NCBI RefSeq assembly: GCF_014203645.1
Contig: NZ_JACHJL010000026.1
Location: 1-64,000, forward strand
Origin: Streptomyces zagrosensis
GTDB taxonomy: Bacteria; Actinomycetota; Actinomycetes; Streptomycetales; Streptomycetaceae
Length of the DNA stretch: 64,000 nt
Direction of reading: 5' to 3'
Shown here: piece after piece, positions 1-14,033 of the stretch
Layout of the letters: the number at the start of each line of letters is the position of its first letter
Position numbering within the stretch: position 1 is the first letter of the stretch
Made by a program: the position numbers and the translations under genes
The notes under the pieces: generated by a model
What the model was told of the DNA's origin: nothing
Databases searched by the model: none
What the model saw: only the letters and a program-made list of their open reading frames with translations

Positions 1-5834
<5,834 letters not shown>

Positions 5835-5835
<1 letters not shown>

Positions 5836-6062
5836 TGTCGAACCCCTTCGAGGACACCGAGAACGGCACCTATCTGGTGCTGGTCAACGACGAGGGTCAG
5901 CACTCCCTATGGCCCGAGTTCGCCGACGTGCCGGCGGGCTGGAAGATCGCGCACCCGGCCGACACCCATCAGGCGTGCATCGCCTACATCGAGGAGAACT
6001 GGACCGACCTACGGCCCCGCAGCCTGGTCGAGGCCATGAACAAGGCGACCACGACCGCCTGA
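5835..6062 (+). CDS. mbtH: MbtH-like NRPS accessory protein
   Basis: A 75-residue protein of normal MbtH length. It carries the family core NDEGQHSLWP and the following PAGW segment with the conserved tryptophans. MbtH proteins bind adenylation domains and support their folding and activity, so the partner is expected to be the NRPS upstream. The ATG shares its first base with the NRPS stop codon (TGATG), so the two are translationally coupled. It is the last gene of the cluster before a strong hairpin terminator. Confidence 0.97.
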
Positions 6063-6069
6063 CCGTCAC

Positions 6070-6110
6070 TGTGGGCGGGGGACGCGCCCGGGCACGGTCC
6101 CCCGCCCACA
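6070..6110 (+). terminator. Hairpin terminator closing the NRPS-mbtH operon
   Basis: Perfect 13-bp arms (TGTGGGCGGGGGA at 6070-6082 and its complement at 6098-6110) separated by 15 nt lie 7 nt after the mbtH stop. The spacer separates mbtH from the convergent olsA-like gene, so the hairpin probably serves both strands. Confidence 0.8.
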
Positions 6111-6147
6111 GCACCGCACGATAGGTCAGCGGCGCAAGCATCCACCG

Positions 6148-7398
6148 CTAGCGAGCAACGGCCCCTTCCTCGGTGGCCGCGGCGCGCAGCCGCCGGCGCG
6201 CAGCCAACGGACCGCGCCAGGAGCCGGCCGGGCTCGCCGCGCTCGCAACGCCGGCTGAAGAGTTCGGGTCGCGCACCACGCCCGTATCGCGTACCGCACC
6301 GACGGGGGCCAGCAGATCACGCCCGCAGGCCGCGCCCCGCACACCCGTCGCGTCGGCATCGACCGGCAAGGTAGCGGCAACCGGCGACGTGGTGGCAACC
6401 GGGCCGCCGTCGCGCACCGCTTCCCGGGCCAGCGCGGCCAACTCCCTGCGGTCGCTTGCGGCCGACGACGGGATCGGCGGGTGTGCCTGAACGCGCACCG
6501 TGAGCCCGTCCGCGCTCATGACCCGGCGCAGCGAGCTGCCGAAGTCATCATCGCCGACGAACGCGGCCACCGTACTCAGGGCGTGGTGTTGGAAGTAGCC
6601 GAGGGTCACCGGGCGTACGGGCGCTCCCGCATCGATTGCGGCTTGAAAGGTTGCCCGGCGAAAGCCGCCGGTCGTGCCCGCACACCAGGTGGCGCCCTGT
6701 GGGAAGACCATGACCGAGCGCCCGGAGCGCAGCAGTTCGGCGATCTCGCTCACCGTCTGGGGCAGTGCCCGCATGCCGTCCCGGTCGATGAAGCGGGTAC
6801 CGGCCCGCTGGGTCAGGGTGCCGATCACCGGCCAGTTGCCCACCTCCCGCTTGGCGAGCATGGTCACCGGCTCCACGGCGAGCAGGGCCATCACATCGAG
6901 CCAGGAGATGTGGTTCGCCACGATCAACGTTCCCGTCCCGGCCCGCCACGCGTCGTGCGAAGCGCCCACGTCCGGGTTCAGGTTCGGGCTCAGGTTCGGG
7001 CTCAAATTCGTGAGATGCGGATTCGGGTCGTACGAGGAGCCAGCGGGCGGCTCGTGTGCGGGGGCCGCGCCGGTGGTGTGCGAGATAGCGGCCGGGTGCG
7101 GAATCGGAGCGTACGGGAGGGTGACCGGGGCAGGCACACCGTACGGCGCTGCCTTGGCCCCCAGCACGCTGAGCGGTCCACCGTGGTACTCCAAGCGGAT
7201 GCCGAGCGCATCCAGGACACCCCGCGCGCACGCTTGCACGTTCGCCGGGTCGGCCAGGGCCTCACTCGTCCCCAGTGCACTGACCAAACGGCGAGCGAAG
7301 GCCACCGAGCGGCGAGCGGCACGCGGCACGGTGACCCGGGCGGCGGCGTGCGCCACACAGCGTTGGTCGCAGGGTGAGGTGGGGGCCCAAGCGTTCAC
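6148..7398 (-). CDS. olsA: Lyso-ornithine lipid / 1-acylglycerol-3-phosphate O-acyltransferase (PlsC family)
   Basis: This 416-residue protein has the PlsC acyltransferase signatures: NHISWLD (His163-x4-Asp168) and FPQG at 232-235. It is expected to transfer a fatty acyl chain to a lyso-lipid at the membrane. The start is GTG at 7398, overlapping the stop of the upstream OlsB-like gene by 4 bp (GTGA), so the two are coupled. Pairing with an OlsB-type N-acyltransferase points to ornithine lipid synthesis rather than phosphatidic acid synthesis, although the family alone cannot separate the two. Residues about 86-150 form a low-complexity insertion before the catalytic block, including SPNL repeats encoded by a 12-bp tandem DNA repeat at 6977-7012. 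The 65 residues after FPQG are conserved in type and look intact. Confidence 0.85.
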   Translation of the reverse strand: MNAWAPTSPCDQRCVAHAAARVTVPRAARRSVAFARRLVSALGTSEALADPANVQACARGVLDALGIRLEYHGGPLSVLGAKAAPYGVPAPVTLPYAPIPHPAAISHTTGAAPAHEPPAGSSYDPNPHLTNLSPNLSPNLNPDVGASHDAWRAGTGTLIVANHISWLDVMALLAVEPVTMLAKREVGNWPVIGTLTQRAGTRFIDRDGMRALPQTVSEIAELLRSGRSVMVFPQGATWCAGTTGGFRRATFQAAIDAGAPVRPVTLGYFQHHALSTVAAFVGDDDFGSSLRRVMSADGLTVRVQAHPPIPSSAASDRRELAALAREAVRDGGPVATTSPVAATLPVDADATGVRGAACGRDLLAPVGAVRDTGVVRDPNSSAGVASAASPAGSWRGPLAARRRLRAAATEEGAVAR

Positions 7399-8165
7399 TG
7401 GGCTTCGCCGAGGAAGTAGCGGCGGTAGCGGTCGTTCATCCGCTCGGTGTCCAGGACGACGAAGAAGTCGGCGTCATCGAAGTCTCGCTCGTGGTGGGGG
7501 GCGCCGCACATCCACGCGCCGACGCGCAGGTAGCCGCGTAGCAACGGCGGCAAGGTGGCATAGCTGGGCTGAGCGTCCGGCGACGGTGACGGCGACAGCG
7601 ACGGTGACCAGGGCACACGCGGCTGGACCCGCAGCTCCGGCGGTGCCGCGTGCCGAGTCGTGCCGAGCAACCAGGCGTTGCTGGCAGCCTGGCCGCCATC
7701 GGCGAGCGGTACGGAGGCGCAGCCCGCGAGGTAGCGGTGGCCCGAGAGCAGTACGTAGCGGGCGAGCCCGGCCCACATCAGGTTGATCACCGCGCCGGAC
7801 CGGTGGTCCTGGTGCACGCAGGCGCGGCCCGCTTCGACCAGGGAGGAGCGGACGTCCAGCGGCAGTCCGCGCAGGTCGAACTCGCCCTCCGAGAAGAGCC
7901 GGTTCCCGCGCCCCGGCGGCAGCAACCGGTAGGTGCCGACCACCTCGCCGGTGGCCCTGTCGCTCACGATGAGGTGGTCCATCACGGCGTCGAACTCGTC
8001 CACGTCGAGCCCGGTGGCCGACGACTGCAACGTGGCCCCCTTCTCCTCGCCGAACACCTGGTAGCGCAGGCGCTGCGCGGCCTCGATCTGCTGCGGCGTG
8101 TCCGCTATGGCAGTGATGTACGAGTTGGTGGCCGCCGTTACGGTGGACGTCGAGAGCGTAGGCAT
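7395..8165 (-). CDS. olsB: OlsB-like L-ornithine N-alpha-acyltransferase (GNAT fold)
   Basis: A 256-residue protein with the OlsB layout: RYQVF near residue 34, a GTYRLLPP strand, an FDLRGL block, the EAGRACV-HQDHR core and the C-terminal region ending in FFVVLDTERM. This family transfers a 3-hydroxy fatty acid from acyl carrier protein to ornithine, giving lyso-ornithine lipid for the downstream OlsA-like enzyme. The start is ATG at 8165 with GGAG about 10 nt upstream. A Ser-Pro repeat (residues about 187-200) interrupts the fold before the C-terminal part and looks like a slippage-made linker. The gene leads a two-gene operon reading away from the AT-richer spacer above 8166. Confidence 0.85.
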   Translation of the reverse strand: MPTLSTSTVTAATNSYITAIADTPQQIEAAQRLRYQVFGEEKGATLQSSATGLDVDEFDAVMDHLIVSDRATGEVVGTYRLLPPGRGNRLFSEGEFDLRGLPLDVRSSLVEAGRACVHQDHRSGAVINLMWAGLARYVLLSGHRYLAGCASVPLADGGQAASNAWLLGTTRHAAPPELRVQPRVPWSPSLSPSPSPDAQPSYATLPPLLRGYLRVGAWMCGAPHHERDFDDADFFVVLDTERMNDRYRRYFLGEAQ

Positions 8166-8403
8166 TTCTGGTCTCCGTTCAGGGGGAATTCAGCAGCGTC
8201 GTCGGTCTCGGTCGGTAATTGTTTGCTGCCCGGCTATTTGTTGTTGTTTCATGCGTCGATAGAATGCCCAGCTCGCCGGCGACCCGAGTTTCGGTCTTGG
8301 GTAGGAATCTCGCTGACGTTCGCTAGTATTCCCAACGCCGCGAAAGTCGTAGTGTCCGTGCGGTTATTCCCGTGCTGCCAGATGATGACGAAGACGAAAC
8401 GCG
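8166..8403 (-). promoter_or_regulatory. AT-richer upstream region of the ols operon
   Basis: No gene is seen. The stretch is visibly richer in A/T than its surroundings (for example TTGTTTGCTG and TTTGTTGTTG near 8220-8250), as expected of a promoter region serving the leftward ols pair. I could not identify a convincing -35/-10 pair. Confidence 0.4.
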
Positions 8404-8440
8404 AAGGGCCGCACCTCGCCATCGGCGAGATGCGGCCCTT
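8404..8440. terminator. Long hairpin terminator
   Basis: Arms of 17 bp (8404-8420 and 8424-8440) pair with a single mismatch around a 3-nt loop. It lies downstream of the leftward asparaginase gene and upstream of the ols operon, and probably insulates the two. Confidence 0.7.
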
Positions 8441-8504
8441 GCGCTCCTTGGGGAGCGAATCGCTTCACGGTATCGTCGGGGCATCCCCTCCATACGCCCA
8501 GGTG

Positions 8505-8532
8505 CGGGCCCTGGAGAGCGGGCCAGGGCCCG
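8505..8532. terminator. Second hairpin downstream of the asparaginase gene
   Basis: Perfect 10-bp arms CGGGCCCTGG (8505-8514) and CCAGGGCCCG (8523-8532) with an 8-nt loop. Together with the hairpin at 8404 it makes a tandem terminator for the leftward gene ending at 8630. Confidence 0.6.
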
Positions 8533-8629
8533 AAGTTCAGGGAAACGACCTCAGCGGGCCGATGGACGCATTAGGGCCCGAGGTCCCCATTGCTGGGGAA
8601 ATGTCACCGGTTCCCTTCCTGGAGAACTC

Positions 8630-9793
8630 TCATTCGTTGGCCGGGGATTCGCTGGGGAATATTTTGGTAATGATCTTCCCGTCGCCTGTGAGGTAGCCGT
8701 ACAACATCCCCGGGCTGCTGTGCGGCGCGTCGAATACTCCCTCGCCATCCAGGGCTATGACACCGCCATCGCCGCCGAGTTGGGGCAGTTGCTTGACCAA
8801 CACCCGGTATGCGGCTTGGGCCACATCGAGATCGCCGTACTCCATGAGGTGGGAGATGGTCGCGGTCGCGGCGCCCCGGATGAACACCTCGCCGTGCCCG
8901 GTGGCGCTGGCCGCGACGGTGCCGTTGTTCGCGTACGTACCGGCCCCGATGATCGGCGAGTCACCGACCCGGCCCGGCATCTTGTTGGTCATGCCGCCGG
9001 TCGAAGTGGCCGCGGCCAGGTTGTGGCGTCCATCGAGGGCGACGGCGCCGACCGTGCCCTTGGTCTGCTCGTCGTCGGACGCCGTGGCGCCCCCGCCTGG
9101 GCCCCGGGTGCCCTCGCCCGGAGCGCTCTTGGCGTTGCGGGCCTTCTCCTTGGCCGCCATGAGCTGGTCCCAGCGCTTCTGCGTCCAGTAGTAGTCCTGG
9201 GTGACGGTGGGCAGGCCGTTGCGGGCGGCGAAGTCATCGGCGCCCTCCCCCGCGAGCAGCACATGCCGGGTCTTCTCCATCACCAGGCGGGCCGCGGAGA
9301 TGGGGTTGCGTACGCTACGCACCCCGGCTACGGCGCCCGCGGCCTGGTCGGAGCCGCGCATGATGGAGGCGTCCAATTCGTGCCCGGCATCCGCGGTGAA
9401 CACCGCGCCCTTGCCGGCGTTGAACAGTTCGTTGTCCTCCAGCACACGCACGGAAGCCTCGACCGCCGCCACGCTGTCGCCTCCGCGGCGCAGCACCCGC
9501 TGCCCGGCGCGCAACGCATCGGTCAAGCCCTTGCGATAGGCCCGTTCTTGTTGCGGGCTGGTCGTGTCGGGATCGAGGGCTGTTCCGGCGCCGCCGTGCA
9601 CGGCCAGCACGACATCGCGCGCATCGGGCCGCCCCGGTCCACCGCGCTCGGCAGGCCGCACGAACGTCTTGTGCGAGCTGGTCGAGCTCGACCCCGCACT
9701 GCTGGGCACGGCGGTGGTGAGCGAGGCCGTCAGCACGGTGGCCGCGGCGAACACGGTCCCCAGCCATATTCGCGAGTGGGATCGCAGACGCAT
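8630..9793 (-). CDS. Secreted isoaspartyl peptidase / L-asparaginase (Ntn-hydrolase, plant type)
   Basis: A 387-residue protein. The family opens with VLAVHGGAG (near residue 62) and has NAGKGAVFT and the autoprocessing site KGTVGAVAL, where Thr247 would become the N-terminal nucleophile after cleavage. It hydrolyses beta-aspartyl dipeptides and/or asparagine. The N-terminus is a signal peptide: MRLRSHSRIW, a hydrophobic core and Ala/Ser-rich cleavage region, so the enzyme is exported. The ATG at 9793 was chosen because GAGAGG sits about 7 nt upstream and because upstream in-frame sequence has no secretory character. A Gly/Ala-rich linker (about 218-245) precedes the cleavage site, as usual in this family. 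It is monocistronic with two hairpins downstream. Confidence 0.9.
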   Translation of the reverse strand: MRLRSHSRIWLGTVFAAATVLTASLTTAVPSSAGSSSTSSHKTFVRPAERGGPGRPDARDVVLAVHGGAGTALDPDTTSPQQERAYRKGLTDALRAGQRVLRRGGDSVAAVEASVRVLEDNELFNAGKGAVFTADAGHELDASIMRGSDQAAGAVAGVRSVRNPISAARLVMEKTRHVLLAGEGADDFAARNGLPTVTQDYYWTQKRWDQLMAAKEKARNAKSAPGEGTRGPGGGATASDDEQTKGTVGAVALDGRHNLAAATSTGGMTNKMPGRVGDSPIIGAGTYANNGTVAASATGHGEVFIRGAATATISHLMEYGDLDVAQAAYRVLVKQLPQLGGDGGVIALDGEGVFDAPHSSPGMLYGYLTGDGKIITKIFPSESPANE

Positions 9794-10040
9794 TGATTGT
9801 CCTCTCGTCGCAGAACCGTTGCTCGTGGCGTGCGGCCCGGCGAACCCAGCCAAAACCAACGGCCGGCACCCGAGGACCCCACGGGTTTCCCTTCCAGCCA
9901 TGCCCATCGCGGACACCGTTGTCCCCCCTGCCGGCTCGCGCATCCGCGCGGGGACGCGGAGGCGCGCCCGAAGGCGCCGCCGCTGCGCACGACAAGAGGG
10001 GCAGCACGAGGGCGCCGCGCGGATGGCGACGTGCCGCCGC

Positions 10041-10364
10041 TCAGCCGCTCGCCCGCGCCTCGACCTCCGGCACGCACTTGACCTGCGCCACCACACCCAC
10101 CATGGCGGCCCGGCGGGGGTGGTAGGAGGCCGCCGCCAGCGGATCGATGTCCTCGCCCTGAGTCCACGCTTGGTCATGTGGCGTGCAGGCGTCGTGGCCA
10201 CGTGAGATCGCGTAGGTGTCGATGTATCGGGCCCCGCCATCTCGGTCGGCCGCATCGGACATCGCGGTGTTCAGCACCCGCTCCACGGCGTCGAGCCAGC
10301 GCAGGTCGCCATCGGCGAAGGGCAGGACGTACGGGGGGTTCCGGCACCGTACGAGGAGCCCCAT
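10041..10364 (-). pseudogene. C-terminal remnant of an SGNH/GDSL hydrolase
   Basis: The translated frame contains VLPFADGDLRWLD, ARYIDTYAISRGHDAC and a final SYHPRRAAM block. These are the C-terminal third of Streptomyces secreted SGNH lipases, where the last segment carries the catalytic Asp/His region. The N-terminal two thirds, including the GDSL serine block and oxyanion Gly/Asn blocks, are absent: upstream sequence above 10364 is unrelated repeat-rich spacer. About 100 residues survive of a family usually 260-300 long. No ribosome-binding site precedes the first possible start. I read it as a decayed gene. Confidence 0.75.
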
Positions 10365-10502
10365 CTCACGGGAACGCCCGCTTCCCCCGCGGCCTCAACT
10401 ATCCGATGGGGGCTCAATCGTGCGGGTTTTACGCCGATATTGGGCATGCCCGGCGAGGACGTGTCGCGCCCGGACGTGTGCCGCCCGAAGGCACACCATG
10501 GA

Positions 10503-10534
10503 GACACGGCAACAGACACGGCAACAGACACGGG
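10503..10534. repeat. 12-bp tandem repeat, 2.7 copies
   Basis: The unit GACACGGCAACA is present at 10503-10514 and 10515-10526, followed by a partial third copy GACACGGG. Confidence 0.85.
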
Positions 10535-10604
10535 ACAGGAAGACGTCACCGATTCACACGTGGCACATGAGGACACACAACACCGTGCACCAAGAACGGG
10601 CTCT

Positions 10605-10636
10605 GTGCGAAGGCGCACCAGTGTACGAAGGCGTAC
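10605..10636. repeat. Two tandem mini-hairpins with matching stems and a compensatory change
   Basis: GTGCG-AAGG-CGCAC (10605-10618) is followed by GTACG-AAGG-CGTAC (10623-10636). The two are 18-bp tandem copies whose stems differ by one base pair changed on both sides, keeping the stem intact. Confidence 0.8.
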
Positions 10637-10734
10637 CAGCCAAACAAGCCAGCCGAACGCCCCGAGCCAGCACGCCGGACGAAACGAACGCATCGGTCGA
10701 ACGGAACACCCTGGGGTCGCGCCACCCGGCGGCG

Positions 10735-11142
10735 CTATCCAGCCCTCCGCGTCATGGCGCCACTGACGCCGTTCGGCCGGTGATGTCCGACATGAGTGAG
10801 AGCCTGTTCGATGAGTGTCGCAACGTGATCGTCATGGAGCGAGTAGAGCACCCTGCGGCCGTCACGAAGCCCGGCGACGAGACCGAGATGGCGCAGCATG
10901 CGCAGATGATTGGAGACCGTGTTCTGCTCCATGCCCACCTCAGCGGCCAGTTCCCCGACTGGACAGGGGGAATGGAGAAGACGATCCAGGATCTGTACAC
11001 GTACGGGCGAGGCCAGCGCCTGCATGACCTCGGCTACGGCAAAAGCCTGCTCCTGAGAGATCAATTCGCCTGTATTCCCTGGTCCCATACCGCAAATGGT
11101 ACCGGTAATCATGTGACTAGCCTGGTGGCTGATTTTCCCCAC
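10735..11142 (-). CDS. ArsR/SmtB family metal-responsive repressor
   Basis: A 135-residue winged-helix protein. The core ALASPVRVQILDRLL, ELAAEVGMEQNTVSNHLRML (recognition helix) and DGRRVLYSL wing are typical of ArsR/SmtB repressors. It is divergent from a metal-transporting P1B ATPase only 35 bp away, so it very probably represses that gene and releases DNA when the metal binds. The GTG at 11142 gives the longest form; ATG codons at 11112 and 11088 are also possible because none has a strong ribosome-binding site. No CxC metal motif is seen in the recognition helix; HVGHH near the C-terminus could be metal-binding. Confidence 0.9.
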   Translation of the reverse strand: MGKISHQASHMITGTICGMGPGNTGELISQEQAFAVAEVMQALASPVRVQILDRLLHSPCPVGELAAEVGMEQNTVSNHLRMLRHLGLVAGLRDGRRVLYSLHDDHVATLIEQALTHVGHHRPNGVSGAMTRRAG

Positions 11143-11159
11143 CTCAATACATCACGAGG

Positions 11160-11181
11160 TCATGATATTTTGAGCTCATGA
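11160..11181. promoter_or_regulatory. Candidate operator between arsR-type regulator and metal ATPase
   Basis: TCATGA at 11160-11165 and again at 11176-11181 flank an AT-rich 10-bp centre; the second copy overlaps the ATPase start codon. The 35-bp divergent spacer is the obvious place for an ArsR operator. Assignment rests on position and symmetry only. Confidence 0.35.
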
Positions 11182-13820
11182 CTTCGCAGGATGAGTGCGC
11201 CGGCGCGGACACACTGCGCCTCAACATTGCCGACCTGCTGCCGGGCCCGCCTGCGCGTTGTGAACCCTGTGTCCAGCGCATCGTCATCTCGCTCGGGCAG
11301 AGCAAAGCCGTGGGCTCCGTACACCGGGCCCCCGACCGCACCGGCGGGGCCGGGACGGTGTGTGTGCACTTCGACGCCGCTGCCCTCGCCGTGGAAGACG
11401 TCCACCAGGCGGCACGCACCGCCAGCGACCACACCCGCCTCGACCACGGCACCAGCCGACACGGTGGCACTGATGCCGACAATGCCGGCGATGCCGGCGA
11501 CCCAGCAGGCGGCTACGACGACGCGGAGGACGACACTCCGCAGGTCGCAGACCGCAGCCCCGGTCATGGGCATGGGCATGGGCATGTTCACAGCCATGAC
11601 CACAGCCATGCACACGGGCTCGGTTTCCTCGGTGAGCACGCCGAGTTGGTCTTCGCGCTGCTGTCCGGGCTCGCCTATCTGACGGGGCTGTTGCTCGACC
11701 TCACCACCGAGGTCGCCGAGCCGATTCCCCTCTTCTGCTACCTCGCCGCCTACGCTTTCGGCGGCTTCTTCACCGTGCGCGAGGCGATCACCACCATCAG
11801 GGCGGGCCGGTTCGAGGTTGACTTCTTGATGCTGGTCGCGGCAGTCGGGGCCGCGGCGATCGGAAAGTGGGCGGAAGGGGCAGTCCTGCTGTTCCTGTTC
11901 AGCCTCGGGCACGCGCTGGAGGAGTACGCCATGGGGCGCGCCCGGCGCTCCATCGAGGCACTGGCCGAGCTCACCCCCAAAACCGCGCTGCTCCGCAGGG
12001 ACGGCCGATCCAGTGAGGTTTTGGTGGAACACCTGGTGGTGGGCGACACGGTAGTGGTCAGACCACACGCCCTGGTGCCCGCCGACGGCATCGTGCGCAG
12101 TGGCAAGAGCGCCGTGAACCAGGCCGCGGTCACCGGCGAGAGCATGCCGGCGGACAAGGTGCCGGTCGATGACGTACGGACGGCGTTGCGCGACCCGGAC
12201 GCGGTTGCGCGGGACAGCCGAGTCTTTGCGGGCACCGTCAACGGAGCAGGCGCGCTGGAGGTCACCGTCACCAGCCGGGCCCAGGACAACACGCTGGCCC
12301 GTGTGGTGGCCATGGTGCGCGATGCGGAGACCCGGCAGTCCCCGACGCAGGCGTTCACCGCACGCTTCCAGCGGGTCTTCGTGCCTGCGGTGATCGGCAC
12401 CGTGGTCGCGTTGCTAGGCGCGGGGCTTGTGGTGGACGAACCGTTCTCGGCCTCGCTCTACCGCGCGATGGCCGTGCTTGTCGCTGCCAGCCCCTGCGCC
12501 CTGGCCATCGCCACCCCAGCCGCCGTGCTCAGCGCGGTGGGCCGGGCGGCCCGCAGCGGGGTGTTAATCAAGGGGGGTGGCCCGTTGGAGCAGTTGGGGA
12601 AGCTCACGGCGATCGCATTCGACAAGACGGGCACCCTCACCGAAGGCCAGCCACGGGTCACGGATGTGCTCCCGGCCCCCGGCGTACCCGAACGCGAGCT
12701 GCTGACCACCGCGCTAGCCGTGGAACGGCTCAGCGACCATCCGCTGGCCCAGGCGGTCGTGCGCGACCTGGCTCAGCGGCTCGGTGACGCGTCCGTGCCC
12801 ACTGCCGAGGAGTTGCAGGCCATCGTCGGGCGCGGTGTGTTGGCCCGGGTCCATGGCGTGCCGGTGGCCATCGGCAGCACGTCCTTCTTCGCCCATGTGC
12901 GGGGGCCCGAGCCGCGAAAGCCCGAGGCACGGGGGCCTGGCGTACGGGTGGTGTGCGTGCGAGCAGCAAACGCAAAAAGAACAGAACACACAACAAGCAC
13001 AGGAAACGCAGGAAACGCAGCACGCGAGGAAGGCCCAAGAGAGGCAAAAGTACCCGTAGAGCCCGTAGCACTTAAGAAACTCAAGGATCTTAAGGACCTC
13101 AAGCAAACAGAGAGAACCGAAGAAACCCTAAGTGCGAAAAAAGCGGAAGGGATTGCCGTGGCCGGGCCGCCGCTGCCTGCGGAAATCCGGGTGCAGGCCG
13201 AGCGGTTGGAATGCGCGGGGCGTACGACGATGGTCGTACGGCATGGCGGGTGCTATCTGGGAATCATCGGTGTGATGGACACCCCGCGCCCCGAGGCGGC
13301 AAGGGTCGTGGCCCAGCTCAGGGCGCTCGGCATCCGGCGGGCCGTGATGATCTCGGGGGACAATCAGCGGGTCGCCGACGCCGTCGCGGATCAGGTGGGT
13401 CTCGACGACGCCTGGGGGGACCTGCTGCCCGAGGGCAAGGTGGCCGCCATCGAGCGGCTGTGCGCTGATGAGCACCGTACGGCCATGATCGGCGACGGCG
13501 TCAACGACGCTCCGGCGATGGCCAGCGCCACGGTGGGCATCGCGATGGGAGCCGCGGGTTCCGCAGTGGCACTGGAGACCGCCGACATTGCCCTCATGTC
13601 GGACGGGCTTAGCAAGTTGCCGCTGGTCACCGGCCTCAGCCGGCGCACCAGCGCGGTCATCAAGCAGAACCTGCTGCTGAGCCTTGGCATCGTCGCGGTA
13701 CTGGTGCCGGCCACGGTGCTCGGCCTTGGCATCGGTCCCGCGGTGCTGGTGCATGAGGGTTCCACGCTGCTCGTGGTCGCCAACGCCCTGCGGCTGCTGG
13801 GCTATCCGGAACACGTTTGA
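11178..13820 (+). CDS. P1B-type heavy-metal translocating ATPase (P1B-4-like, SPC motif)
   Basis: An 880-residue P-type ATPase. A soluble N-terminal part ends in a His-rich run of alternating His (about residues 131-147). Then follow the transmembrane segments, the actuator TGES (near 318), the ion-binding SPC at 438-440, the phosphorylation site DKTGT at 482, GDGVNDAP at 772 and HEGST near 859 in the last membrane helix. SPC plus HEG-S/T is the P1B-4 pattern linked to Co/Fe/Zn efflux, in contrast to CPC copper pumps. It exports metal from the cytoplasm and is probably controlled by the divergent ArsR protein. Residues about 594-655 are a charged, Lys/Glu-rich insertion in the nucleotide-binding domain encoded by A-rich DNA unlike the rest of the gene. 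There is one TTA codon (12564). No good ribosome-binding site is seen, so the message may be nearly leaderless. Confidence 0.93.
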   Translation: MTSQDECAGADTLRLNIADLLPGPPARCEPCVQRIVISLGQSKAVGSVHRAPDRTGGAGTVCVHFDAAALAVEDVHQAARTASDHTRLDHGTSRHGGTDADNAGDAGDPAGGYDDAEDDTPQVADRSPGHGHGHGHVHSHDHSHAHGLGFLGEHAELVFALLSGLAYLTGLLLDLTTEVAEPIPLFCYLAAYAFGGFFTVREAITTIRAGRFEVDFLMLVAAVGAAAIGKWAEGAVLLFLFSLGHALEEYAMGRARRSIEALAELTPKTALLRRDGRSSEVLVEHLVVGDTVVVRPHALVPADGIVRSGKSAVNQAAVTGESMPADKVPVDDVRTALRDPDAVARDSRVFAGTVNGAGALEVTVTSRAQDNTLARVVAMVRDAETRQSPTQAFTARFQRVFVPAVIGTVVALLGAGLVVDEPFSASLYRAMAVLVAASPCALAIATPAAVLSAVGRAARSGVLIKGGGPLEQLGKLTAIAFDKTGTLTEGQPRVTDVLPAPGVPERELLTTALAVERLSDHPLAQAVVRDLAQRLGDASVPTAEELQAIVGRGVLARVHGVPVAIGSTSFFAHVRGPEPRKPEARGPGVRVVCVRAANAKRTEHTTSTGNAGNAAREEGPREAKVPVEPVALKKLKDLKDLKQTERTEETLSAKKAEGIAVAGPPLPAEIRVQAERLECAGRTTMVVRHGGCYLGIIGVMDTPRPEAARVVAQLRALGIRRAVMISGDNQRVADAVADQVGLDDAWGDLLPEGKVAAIERLCADEHRTAMIGDGVNDAPAMASATVGIAMGAAGSAVALETADIALMSDGLSKLPLVTGLSRRTSAVIKQNLLLSLGIVAVLVPATVLGLGIGPAVLVHEGSTLLVVANALRLLGYPEHV

Positions 13821-13964
13821 CCTACCCGGCCCGGCCAGGCGGCGGCATGTCGGACCCAGCGGCCAGGCGCCCACATGTCGGGCCCGGCCAACCGGGCCCG
13901 GGCGATCAGGCCCAAGTGCCCAGGCACACCCGGCGACTAGGCCCAGGCAGCGGGGCACAGCAGT

Positions 13965-14004
13965 GGCGGCGGCCCAGCTCACCGCCGTGAGCCGAGCCGC
14001 CGCC
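13965..14004. terminator. Bidirectional hairpin terminator
   Basis: Outer arms GGCGGCGGC / GCCGCCGCC (13965-13973, 13996-14004) and inner arms GCTCAC / GTGAGC form a stacked hairpin between the convergent ATPase and snapalysin genes. Confidence 0.7.
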
Positions 14005-14033
14005 GCCGCGTCAAACGGTCAAGGCGCTACGCG

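Larger units (their letters stand above)
10365..10734. other. Repeat- and hairpin-rich spacer without a gene
   Basis: This stretch is A-rich compared with its neighbours and no frame looks coding. It contains a hairpin GTGTGCC/GGCACAC at 10476-10496, a 12-bp tandem repeat at 10503-10534 and a pair of similar small hairpins at 10605-10636. It lies where the missing part of the SGNH hydrolase would have been. Confidence 0.6.

Noticed and set aside
8630..10255. Longer asparaginase starting at 10255
   Set aside because: The signal peptide and ribosome-binding site place the start at 9793; the upstream in-frame part overlaps the SGNH remnant and has no protein character.
10041..10364. Intact small protein
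   Set aside because: Its sequence is exactly the C-terminal third of SGNH hydrolases; without the serine block it cannot be a working enzyme of that family.
10216..11181. Plus-strand frame of 321 codons across the spacer and the ArsR gene
   Set aside because: It crosses the repeat-rich spacer and is antisense to a clear ArsR protein; no ribosome-binding site or domain.
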